DNA of 40,149 nt from Acutalibacter sp. 1XD8-36 (GTDB lineage: Bacteria > Bacillota > Clostridia > Oscillospirales > Acutalibacteraceae), in assembly GCF_009917525.1 (NCBI RefSeq), contig NZ_QZDU01000015.1, forward strand, positions 1 to 40,149. Reading direction: 5' to 3'. Below the pieces are notes generated by a model. The model had not been told where the DNA came from. It saw only the letters and a program-made list of their open reading frames with translations, and did not search any database. Shown piece by piece: positions 22,657-30,520 of the stretch (position 1 is its first letter; each line of letters opens with the position of its first letter). Position numbers and translations under genes: made by a program.

Positions 22657-22872
22657 TTTTCTTTTCCCTGCCTTTCTTCAACGACACAGTACCACAAAAC
22701 TTTGCGGAAGTCCAGAGATTTTTCAAACTCTTTCGATCCAGCTTTTTTCGACACAAAAACGCCATTTTGCGGAAAACCACATTAATTTCAGCAACGGAAT
22801 ATGGTAATATATACCATAGAGATTATGCGAGTGGCTATGGATACAGAAATCTAGTAGAGGCCCCAATGCTAA

Positions 22873-23055
22873 TTAACATTCAAGATGATATTCAAAAACT
22901 CCATGCATTATCTTGGCGGAGAAGATGGTGCATCCGCTGAATTCCTTTGTCTTGCCCCGCAAGTCGATGAGGTCCTGCACTCGGTCGAAAACCTCCGGCT
23001 CGATGATGAATGGGTGGCTGTCCTCGACATAGTACCAGAGCGGAATGGTGTTCAT
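22873..23055 (-). pseudogene. Serine recombinase fragment
   Basis: A 60-codon piece of the middle of a large serine recombinase (resolvase/TndX type). WYYVEDSHPFIIEPEVFDRV followed by LIDLRGKTKEFSG and IFSAKIMHG corresponds to the recombinase domain that ends at the zinc-ribbon cysteines. The ribbon itself and the catalytic N-terminus are missing, and it abuts a polA fragment of opposite direction. It is a relic of another integrative element. Confidence 0.72.
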
Positions 23056-23418
23056 CGACCTGCCGCCCGGCAGACGGATCTCCTACGTCAAGCCCTGCAT
23101 CGGCGTGAACCGCTTTGGATCCGAGAGCGTGACCTACGAGGACATCAACCTGGGGAAGTGACCCGGTTGGAAACCTATGGTCCAAAAGTCACAGAAAATC
23201 TGGTTCAGGCCGTATCCAGATATATTCTGGCATACGCATTGAAGACCTTGCGGCACTGCTTCATCGTGGGCAGCATCCACGACGAGCTTATCATCGAATG
23301 CGGCCCTGGTGTATCCCTGCAGGCGGTCTGCGATCAGATGGGCAGGACACCGCCGCGGATTTCGGGATTGCTCTTACGGGCGGATGGATACGAGTGCCAG
23401 TTTTACAAGAAAGATTAA
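23044..23418 (+). pseudogene. DNA polymerase I (family A) C-terminal fragment
   Basis: Remnant of a phage/ICE-type family A polymerase. One frame reads FIDLPPGRRISYVKPCIG and VNRFGSESVTYEDINLGK, then stops at about 23161. Another continues RLETYGPKVTENLVQAVSR and IVGSIHDELIIECGPG (motif C, H-D-E) up to ADGYECQFYKKD at 23418. The break is a frameshift or small deletion near 23155. The N-terminal domains are absent. It stands between the sigma/DUF6809 module and system B, marking a seam between elements. Confidence 0.75.
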
Positions 23419-23422
23419 AATA

Positions 23423-23448
23423 CGGGCAGCTCTGATTTGGGCTGCCCG
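23423..23448 (-). terminator. Terminator of the system B operon
   Basis: On the minus strand CGGGCAGC (23448-23441) pairs with GCTGCCCG (23430-23423), followed by TATTTTAATC. It lies 9 bp after the stop of the last operon gene. It may also serve the polA remnant on the other strand. Confidence 0.75.
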
Positions 23449-23457
23449 CATTATGGT

Positions 23458-24396
23458 TTATCCTAAAGATTTATACCAAGCGATGAAAAACTCTCGTTGT
23501 CGCTCATACCACTCTTTAGAAATAAGGACTTGCGTTTTTCCAAAGGTATACGGTTTTGCAATAAATCTGACTTCGCCATCGCTGCCTCTGTTGTCGGTTA
23601 TCCCGGGTATATATTTCTTCATAAACGGCTTTTGCGTATGGAAGACTTGCTTGGTCCATTCTGGTGTACACATCTCGTCGATTTCTATGTCAGAAAAAAC
23701 GAAGCCACTTTTCTCGAGATTCCCCAAAGCAGTATAAACAAACTGACCGATTTTAAGATTCCCATCGGGAAGAGGAGGAATAGGAATTGATATGGATGTG
23801 TTCGCGGAGACAGATACTGGCTTTTCCTCAGCATCACCCGGACTCACAATATTAAGCGTTGGAGTGCTTGCTTTCTTTGCTTTACGGTTTTTGGATCGCA
23901 ACTTCTGAGTAGCAAATGCTCGAATCCCTATAAGTTCCATGAGGAAAAGAGCCTCATCAAGATATTGATTGAGCAGAGTCTTTTTGAAAATATCTACTTT
24001 GGGCGGATTACCACTTTTTTTGTTGTCGGAGTCTAAATTCTGAATGACGCTTGCTTTTTCAATCAGGACATATTCCAGATAATCAATATCGGATCTATTG
24101 AGGGTGTCATCTTTTGTGGTCAAGATAATGACGCTTTCCCACCAGTCTTTCCCCGCGATATGCTGAGATATTCTCTTTGCCAAATCGGATGATTGTCCTA
24201 CATACACTTTTTCTGGAGATAAAAGCAAATAGACACCATAACGGTCGCAGGCACCAGTATTAATTAAATCAGATACCGATTCCCTGGGGGCAGAAAAAAG
24301 CTCTCCGGCATTCCAATTAGAATCCTCAATCCGGATAACCCCACTTAGGTTGCCATCATAGAGCAGCATATTTATGATTTTTGCCTGCGCACCCAT
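23458..24396 (-). CDS. GIY-YIG domain protein (system B)
   Basis: 312-residue protein with an N-terminal nuclease-type GIY-YIG domain: YGVYLLLSPEKVYVGQSSDL then AKRISQHIAGKDWW, with a downstream acidic residue in DYLEYVLIEKA as the expected metal ligand. The first tyrosine-containing motif is GVY rather than GIY. A linker rich in Lys/Ser (about 175-215) separates a C-terminal domain of about 100 residues (FVYTALGNLEKSGF, CTPEWTKQVF) that I do not recognise. The start at 24396 has GGAGG upstream. It is the last gene of the operon, 33 bp after vsr. It may be one of the DNA-cutting components; activity is inferred. Confidence 0.78.
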   Translation of the reverse strand: MGAQAKIINMLLYDGNLSGVIRIEDSNWNAGELFSAPRESVSDLINTGACDRYGVYLLLSPEKVYVGQSSDLAKRISQHIAGKDWWESVIILTTKDDTLNRSDIDYLEYVLIEKASVIQNLDSDNKKSGNPPKVDIFKKTLLNQYLDEALFLMELIGIRAFATQKLRSKNRKAKKASTPTLNIVSPGDAEEKPVSVSANTSISIPIPPLPDGNLKIGQFVYTALGNLEKSGFVFSDIEIDEMCTPEWTKQVFHTQKPFMKKYIPGITDNRGSDGEVRFIAKPYTFGKTQVLISKEWYERQREFFIAWYKSLG

Positions 24397-24429
24397 AGTT
24401 TCTATCCTCCAAAAGCGGTATTATTTTTC

Positions 24430-24876
24430 CTATCGGATCATCCCTGCGGCGGTTAGGACGTCCTTAATCATGTTAACACAATCAACAACATTCTTTCGAA
24501 TATCGCTTTCCCATATCCTTATTACCGTCCAGCCCTGCGATTTCAACTCTTCATTGACTTCTCTATCTCGTTCTATATTTCGTAGTATTTTCTTCCGCCA
24601 GAAGTCAGAATAGCCAGCAAGTTCCTCTTCCAATGAACCTAAACCACGGATAGCCCAATTGTGTCCGTGCCAGTAATCTCCATCACAGAATACAACAACA
24701 TGATACTTCGTAAAGACGATATCTGGCTTTCCCGGCAACTTTTTATAATTGACCCGGTAACGTAGGTCCTCTTTCCACAAGGCTTTTCTGAGCATTAGCT
24801 CTGGCTCAGTGTCCTTTGAGGGAATAGCAGACATGATCTTGTGTGTTACCTTGGGGTCTCGTTCTTTGCTGCTCAT
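24430..24876 (-). CDS. vsr: Vsr-like very-short-patch repair endonuclease (system B)
   Basis: 148-residue PD-(D/E)xK-type endonuclease of the Vsr family. Classical Vsr nicks beside T-G mismatches made when 5-methylcytosine deaminates, which fits the C5 methyltransferase in the same operon. Family motifs: IMSAIPSKDTEPELMLRKAL, the catalytic D52 in KLPGKPDIVF, FCDGDYWHGHNW with zinc or metal ligands, and FWRKKILRNIERDREVN. Length is normal for the family. It starts 9 bp after the 193-aa gene. In such operons Vsr may act as a repair enzyme or as a nuclease of the defence system; sequence does not decide. Confidence 0.9.
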   Translation of the reverse strand: MSSKERDPKVTHKIMSAIPSKDTEPELMLRKALWKEDLRYRVNYKKLPGKPDIVFTKYHVVVFCDGDYWHGHNWAIRGLGSLEEELAGYSDFWRKKILRNIERDREVNEELKSQGWTVIRIWESDIRKNVVDCVNMIKDVLTAAGMIR

Positions 24877-24885
24877 AGGATTCCT

Positions 24886-25467
24886 CTATGCGTTACAGAA
24901 AAACGCTTTAACACCAACCGCTCCAACGGCGGTAATGATATGTGTTTTATCCGCTTCCGTTAGGGATTGGCCGGTCAGCGACAGTTTCAAACATATTGAG
25001 GGAGCTTTGCCGTCAATGGTCAAGTTCGGTTCATTCGCAATTATTTCCAGAGACTTGCGAAGGGCGGTTTCCCATTTGAGAACAGTTCCTCCGCTTACAA
25101 CATAAATATGTCCCGACTCAGCCCGCAAGACAAACAGGCCGCCTTGCTTGCCTTTTCCTTTCTGAATGACCGCCGCAGTTTCATTGAAAACATTTTTGAT
25201 TACATTCTCTGGCGTGGACGCGGCAAGAGCTTTCTTGGTGGCCGCTTTGGTATATGCGTTTAAAACGCCGTCTTTGATGTAGGTTCTCACACGTTCCTTG
25301 GGCATATATTCGATGATAACCTTTCCAACCTCTGGGTCATCAACCAGCGTGTCAAGGAAGCGTCCACTCTCAATTCGGCCGCACTCCATATAGCCAAACT
25401 CGTCAGCTTTTTTGTAGACCGCGCGTTTGACTTTAGCCTGGATATTTTTAGGTAAAGCATTAGCCAT
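24886..25467 (-). CDS. Unknown 193-aa protein of system B
   Basis: I do not recognise this protein. It is soluble and mostly basic in the first half (LPKNIQAKVKRAVYKKADEF), with KVIIEYMPKERVRTYIKDGV in the middle, and a second half rich in beta-type sequence (GGLFVLRAESGHIYVVSGG). No catalytic motif is obvious. It begins one base after the helicase gene's stop, with GGAGG upstream, and is followed by vsr after 9 bp, so it is a fixed part of the operon. It may be an adaptor or specificity subunit. No closer statement can be supported. Confidence 0.75.
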   Translation of the reverse strand: MANALPKNIQAKVKRAVYKKADEFGYMECGRIESGRFLDTLVDDPEVGKVIIEYMPKERVRTYIKDGVLNAYTKAATKKALAASTPENVIKNVFNETAAVIQKGKGKQGGLFVLRAESGHIYVVSGGTVLKWETALRKSLEIIANEPNLTIDGKAPSICLKLSLTGQSLTEADKTHIITAVGAVGVKAFFCNA

Positions 25468-25468
25468 C

Positions 25469-27127
25469 TTAAAAGCCCTCCGGGAACTTCAGTTTTACTT
25501 CGTCATCAGAACCACTGAGATCCGCGACGTCCTCCAGCCACATATTAACAAAACTCTCGACTCTCGCGTCAGAGAAGGAGACGAAGCCCTCTTGTAAGTA
25601 CACAACTTCATTCTCCGCGCCTTTTGCTTTTCCCTCGTTGTTCATATCAATCATCTCCGCCATCCGCCTGATATCAGAGACGAAGTCCAACACTATAACT
25701 TTTTCCTTGCCCTCTGAAAGCCGAAGTCCGCGACCCAATTGCTGCACAAATATCCTTCTGGAATGGGTGGCTCTAAGAAAAACCAGAATATTGACATCAG
25801 GAATATCGATTCCCTCGTTCATCACATCAACCGCGCACACAGCTTGATAGTTGCCAGAGGCAAAAGCCAAGAGACGTCTCCGGCGCTCCGCTTTATCAAC
25901 CTTTGAAAGCGCCGCGCAGGGTATTCCCGCAGCGGACAACATTTCCGCGAAACGATTGCTGTGTTCGATAGACGGAGAAAAAATCGCGATACGGGGATTA
26001 GCCACTTCACGCATAGCGTTTTTCAATTCCGATATGACCGCCTCGTCACGTTGCGGAAGGAAAAGGCGCTTATTCAGATCCCGGATTGAAAGGTTCTGCT
26101 GACTCATGCTTTGCATGTTATCCCAGTCCACATTATCGCATAGGATTCTATAATCGACTTTTGACAGGTATCCCATAGCCATTCCATCAACGAGTGACAC
26201 TTTTGCGATGGGGTCTCCAAAAACAGATGTCAAACTCTGACCATCACCGCGCCAAGGCGTAGCTGTCATGCCAACAAGGAATCTTGGGCTTAAGTGCTCC
26301 AAGCACGATCTGAAACCATGCGCGAGAGCGTGATGTGCCTCGTCAACAATGACCACATCAAATTGGTCTGGGTCGATTCCAGGAAGGTACCCATACAGGC
26401 TTTGATACAAGCCAAACGAAATACCCTCGGTGTTTCTCGGCGGAAGCCCGTCAAAGAAAACTGACGTGGGAACTTCCTTCGTGATCTGCGGCCAGAATCC
26501 CTGCTCTAACTGGAGCGCCAAGTCAGTCGCGTGGCAGAGCACGAGAATTTTTCGACATCCACGATCCCACAGATTCCTGGCAATGGTTGCCGCTATAACG
26601 GTTTTGCCAAGACCGGTAGCAACGATATAAAATGCTCGTTTGCCACCTTCGTCATAAGAAGTGATTACTTTCTGAACTATATTATCCTGGTACGGGCGTA
26701 GCTTTCTGAAACCAGAATGATTTGCGGACATCTGTTCTATGATACTTCTCAGGAAGACCCCGTTCCATAATTTGAGCGTATAGCCGTTGGCGGCAAGCTG
26801 CGCTTGACGCTGCCTCGCGGTTCGAGTGAATTCACCGTTTGTGGCGACCGCCGCGATATTTGTATCGTAAAATGAGAGCGCGTTAATTGCCTCATTTACA
26901 GCTTGCGGCCCAATATACCGATCACCGGTGACCGCTTTTGATTGAACCACCCAGGATTTTACCACATCGCCTTCAGCGCGGGTCGCGATAACGTCACCGC
27001 CTTTGTCGCCCGCTCCACCAATCACGTTGATATCCCGCCACCCGAGGTGTTCCATCATACGAGCGATTGCTCGCTCTAAGCCTTTCCAGTTATATCCGTT
27101 TGCGATGTCCTCAGTATAAAAATTCAT
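25469..27127 (-). CDS. Mrr-type nuclease fused to a superfamily 2 helicase (system B)
   Basis: 552-residue fusion. The N-terminus (about 15-110) is an Mrr-like PD-(D/E)xK nuclease: MEHLGWRDINVIGGAGDKGG with D45 in GGDVIATR and Q62-S-K64 in VVQSKA. From about 140 an SF2 DEAD/DEAH helicase follows: Walker A in VATGLGKTVIAA (170-181), V-D-E-A-H-H at 261-266, MTATPW (motif III), a second RecA lobe, and the arginine-finger motif VI QQLGRGLRLS. The family resembles the restriction (R) subunit helicases. It overlaps the upstream GHKL gene by 4 bp. It probably moves along and cuts unmodified DNA; whether the nuclease needs the partner proteins is unknown. Confidence 0.88.
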   Translation of the reverse strand: MNFYTEDIANGYNWKGLERAIARMMEHLGWRDINVIGGAGDKGGDVIATRAEGDVVKSWVVQSKAVTGDRYIGPQAVNEAINALSFYDTNIAAVATNGEFTRTARQRQAQLAANGYTLKLWNGVFLRSIIEQMSANHSGFRKLRPYQDNIVQKVITSYDEGGKRAFYIVATGLGKTVIAATIARNLWDRGCRKILVLCHATDLALQLEQGFWPQITKEVPTSVFFDGLPPRNTEGISFGLYQSLYGYLPGIDPDQFDVVIVDEAHHALAHGFRSCLEHLSPRFLVGMTATPWRGDGQSLTSVFGDPIAKVSLVDGMAMGYLSKVDYRILCDNVDWDNMQSMSQQNLSIRDLNKRLFLPQRDEAVISELKNAMREVANPRIAIFSPSIEHSNRFAEMLSAAGIPCAALSKVDKAERRRRLLAFASGNYQAVCAVDVMNEGIDIPDVNILVFLRATHSRRIFVQQLGRGLRLSEGKEKVIVLDFVSDIRRMAEMIDMNNEGKAKGAENEVVYLQEGFVSFSDARVESFVNMWLEDVADLSGSDDEVKLKFPEGF

Positions 27128-29490
27128 GACTCAAGCTCCCTGACAAGGAAGTCCACACTGAGAGACGCCCTTGTAAGTTCGTTCTTCTGGATACGCTGGC
27201 CAGACCAGGATATCACTCTCAAGGTGTCTTTGATGAATGACAATATTCTATCCTTTGAGTCCTCGCGGGCGCGTTGTGTTGCGTTACTGTCCTGGAGGTT
27301 GATACTTAAGTATGGCGTTGAGAACGCCTTCCCATCAAATACTTCTTCCGGGAAGCGATCCACTAATCGGTACAAGGTCTTGGGCGGTACAAACTCAATC
27401 GCGTCAAAGCCGGCCGCAGTCGCGTTCTGAAACGGCATAAGCAAACCGGGGTTTGCCTGAATAATACTTGCCACCGTCTCCTCAACTTCGCCCGTGGATT
27501 CATGGACGCATTTGACAGCGTCTTCCGCTCTGCCGCGCAACGCTTGTACCAGCTTTTCTCTCAAGAGTTCAAACGCGCTGCTTGCTCGTTCCTGTAGTGC
27601 TTGGCGGTCGATTCTGGCGTCATCCATTGATACCTCTACCAAGGATGAGTAAATAGAAACCACGTCAGGAAGCTGATCGCGTGCCTTGAGCTTTTCCGCC
27701 ATATACAACAGGAGTAGCATCTGTGGGGTAATAGGGTATTGCGTCAGCAGCGGATGTGTGGGGTCATATACAAAATCGCAATCAATCCCATCCGAGTTGA
27801 AATGGCAGGGCTTTCTTACGCCATTCTGTTTTATTTCCCCGCACGTGAGCTCATAAGCCCGGATGTTCAGCGAACCAGACCGGCCAAAAGGATAGTTCCT
27901 TCCAGAAAGATATTGAATCGGAACGGAACGCTGCAGAAGATCATCCATCGAGGAGGTCTCAGGTACCGCAGATGGAGTAGCGGGCGTAGTGGGAGTAGCG
28001 GGCGTTGTGTCACCAGATCCAGTTGCCGACGAGTCTCCAGATGCCGAATCACCACCGAGATACGCTCCAATATCATCTGAAGGCGCATCGCCAGTATTGA
28101 CCGGTGTGGTGCCGGACTTTGTTCCGCTCTTCTGGTCTTCTTCCTGCGCCGCTTTCCACCATTTCGTATCATCAATATAATCGCGGACACCTTTTCTGAA
28201 CTCCGCGGCGTATTTCTTCGCGATATCGTTAGGAGCGAATAGGCATACGGTTCCCTTATCAACACGGCGGTAGGCATTTACCAGCAGACAAAGGGGAGAA
28301 GCGTTTTCTTCCGTAAAACCCATTGCCTTGCGTGATTTTGGAAGGAACGGGCCAACACCGCAAATTGCTTCTCTGGTTTGCTCCCACGAGGCGTCTGACC
28401 TGTCAAAGTCATTTTTCTGATAGGTAGGAAGCAAGTAATCCACATGAAGCTCGCCGACAATGCGGCCACCAATTGATGTACCAAGTTCAACAGGATACTG
28501 CAGCTCCTTCTGCAAAGTCAATGGATTCTCGTACTGGAAGAACGTTTTATCTGAAATCAGTATTTTTCTGCCGTTCCTGATGAAGTCAATGCCGAAGTCA
28601 TTCGGATCGGCGTATCGTTGAATACCAAGCCAACCAGTCAGGCGTTTTTCGCGCTCTACAATGTGAGTCGGGAAAGCCTCACCCTCCTGCATAGCGGTAT
28701 AGTATTCCTCCGCTTCATCATAGCTGAGATAGCAATTGCGGCTCATATCAAAAAGCGCGGAGCCAAGGCTGCGGTCGATGTTTATCCTGGCGGCGATATT
28801 CTGCTTGTTATACCTCACGTACCGAGACTCAGCCCATACGCAGTGATTCCGTGGACGAAGCTGTTTGCTCTTCACAGTTATCGTGATATCCTGGCTGCTA
28901 AGAAGCGGTGTGTACACAAGCTCCAATCTTTGCCTGATTTCAGACTCCTTGCCAGAAAGCTCGCTGAGAATACCGGATTTCAGCTTGGAAATCGTAATAC
29001 GGGTGCCGCACTCATCAGGATCGGTTTTTGATTTGCGGATAATCGGTGCGTCAAATTTCTTCGCGTCGATGAGTTTCTGAAAATCGATTTTTACACCGAC
29101 CCAATCGGCATCACCTTTGCGTGTCGAGAGAACCATTGTCTCCTCGCCTAATCGAGCTGTCGCGATATTGAATCCCATACCAAACAAGCCGAGGTTTCCG
29201 ATTGGATCATTGCTGGTGTAGCCCGCCCGGACAGCGTTCTGGAGCTGGTCTATAGACATACCTGCGGCGTTGTCGATAATCTCAACGGTTCGGGCCGCAG
29301 CACCGACAGAATCAAAAGACCATGTGACTGTAATGCGCCTCTCACGATCTTCCAGACTCATGTCTGAAAGAAACGCATCGATGGAGTTATCAACCAGTTC
29401 AGCGATGCACTGCCAAGTCTGGAAGGGGATTTCGCCCAGCGTCCGCAAAATCTGCGGAGTCGGCGTGATGTCCATAGTGTTGATACTCAT
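27124..29490 (-). CDS. MutL/MORC-like GHKL ATPase (system B)
   Basis: 788-residue protein with an N-terminal Hsp90/MutL/MORC-type ATPase domain: N35 in AELVDNSIDAF, D73-x-A-A-G77 in IIDNAAGMS and a glycine lid at 98-107 (GNLGLFGMGF). An S5-like domain follows. A Thr/Pro/Ala linker (about 480-520, TPATPTTPATPS) separates a C-terminal domain of about 250 residues that I do not recognise. No histidine phosphoacceptor box is present, so this is a conformational clamp-type ATPase, not a histidine kinase. It overlaps the methyltransferase gene upstream (ATGA) and the helicase gene downstream. GHKL ATPases of this kind recur beside Dcm and Vsr genes in bacteria. Confidence 0.85.
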   Translation of the reverse strand: MSINTMDITPTPQILRTLGEIPFQTWQCIAELVDNSIDAFLSDMSLEDRERRITVTWSFDSVGAAARTVEIIDNAAGMSIDQLQNAVRAGYTSNDPIGNLGLFGMGFNIATARLGEETMVLSTRKGDADWVGVKIDFQKLIDAKKFDAPIIRKSKTDPDECGTRITISKLKSGILSELSGKESEIRQRLELVYTPLLSSQDITITVKSKQLRPRNHCVWAESRYVRYNKQNIAARINIDRSLGSALFDMSRNCYLSYDEAEEYYTAMQEGEAFPTHIVEREKRLTGWLGIQRYADPNDFGIDFIRNGRKILISDKTFFQYENPLTLQKELQYPVELGTSIGGRIVGELHVDYLLPTYQKNDFDRSDASWEQTREAICGVGPFLPKSRKAMGFTEENASPLCLLVNAYRRVDKGTVCLFAPNDIAKKYAAEFRKGVRDYIDDTKWWKAAQEEDQKSGTKSGTTPVNTGDAPSDDIGAYLGGDSASGDSSATGSGDTTPATPTTPATPSAVPETSSMDDLLQRSVPIQYLSGRNYPFGRSGSLNIRAYELTCGEIKQNGVRKPCHFNSDGIDCDFVYDPTHPLLTQYPITPQMLLLLYMAEKLKARDQLPDVVSIYSSLVEVSMDDARIDRQALQERASSAFELLREKLVQALRGRAEDAVKCVHESTGEVEETVASIIQANPGLLMPFQNATAAGFDAIEFVPPKTLYRLVDRFPEEVFDGKAFSTPYLSINLQDSNATQRAREDSKDRILSFIKDTLRVISWSGQRIQKNELTRASLSVDFLVRELES

Positions 29491-30473
29491 TTCTCCGTTC
29501 CTCCGATCTTGTCAAGATATTGTTCCACGCTCCGCGCGACAAGGTATGCCATAATCGGTGGAACAGCGTTTCCTATCTGGGAAATGTTCACGGTCTTGGA
29601 GAACTTGAATCCAAAATCATCAGGGAACGTCTGAATTCGAGCGCATTCCCTCACCGTCAATCTTCGATCCAACGAATAGTGAAACTGCACTCTGGATTTT
29701 GGATTCGCGCGAATGGTGTACGCTGGCTTGTCTTTCTGATTACTCTCGTCGCCTTGACCATTCCCTTTTTTCGCTTTGGATGCCGCGAAATAATCTCCTT
29801 GGTTGGGGATAGAATTGTCGGTAACAGTTACGAGGTCGCCAATAGCCCATTCGATACTCCTGTGCTTGCCCTTGAACTGAGGCTCCGGTTCTTCTGGGAA
29901 TCCATATTGCTCATAGACGTCATTTCGGACACACATGATAATGAGCCGTGTGCGGCGTTGTGGAACCCCATAATCTGGGGCGAACATCTTCCATACTTTT
30001 ACGATATAGCCCACCGCCGTGAGGTCTTCTTCGATTGTTTTTAGCACCTTGCCCTTTTCCATACGTTCAAGATTGATTACATTTTCGCCGACAACGATCT
30101 TCGGCTTATGCGTGTTCATGTAGGCGATAAGGGTCTGGTACAATCTTCCGCGCTCAGATTCAAGACCGCCAAGCGGACCACAGGATGAGAACTCCTGACA
30201 AGGGAACCCGCCAATGAGAATATCCGCTTTTGAAACATCCTCCGGCTTGACTGTCGCCAAGTCTTTGACAAAAGCGTGTCCCACTCCAAAATAGTCATTA
30301 TACGTCTCAATGCAGCGAGGCTCATTATCATAAGCCTCAAGTATTTTGAATGGTAGCTCCGGGTAGTCCTCGTCATGGTATTTGAAACCACCGCGGAAGC
30401 CCAAATCCAAACCGCCGCATCCGCAGAAGTAGGACACTACGGAATAAGGCGCTTTTTCTTTGTTCGCAGCCAT
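29487..30473 (-). CDS. dcm: C5-cytosine DNA methyltransferase (system B)
   Basis: 328-residue Dcm-type methyltransferase. Motif I is YFCGCGGLDLGF; motif IV with the catalytic cysteine is GGFPCQEFSS (P91-C92); motif VI is GENVINLERM; motif VIII is VPQRRTRLI; motif IX is RRLTVRECARIQTFP; motif X is GNAVPP. The target-recognition region between VIII and IX is about 70 residues and contains a Lys/Gly/Asn-rich stretch. All catalytic motifs are intact. The start at 30473 has GAAAGGAAAG 8 nt upstream; TTG two codons earlier is possible. It lies 47 bp after the NACHT gene and overlaps the GHKL gene. It would mark the host DNA; the recognised sequence cannot be predicted. Confidence 0.92.
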   Translation of the reverse strand: MAANKEKAPYSVVSYFCGCGGLDLGFRGGFKYHDEDYPELPFKILEAYDNEPRCIETYNDYFGVGHAFVKDLATVKPEDVSKADILIGGFPCQEFSSCGPLGGLESERGRLYQTLIAYMNTHKPKIVVGENVINLERMEKGKVLKTIEEDLTAVGYIVKVWKMFAPDYGVPQRRTRLIIMCVRNDVYEQYGFPEEPEPQFKGKHRSIEWAIGDLVTVTDNSIPNQGDYFAASKAKKGNGQGDESNQKDKPAYTIRANPKSRVQFHYSLDRRLTVRECARIQTFPDDFGFKFSKTVNISQIGNAVPPIMAYLVARSVEQYLDKIGGTEK

Positions 30474-30520
30474 GTCCAATACTTTCCTTTCTTTATTTTC
30501 TATTTCATACCTCTCACTTT

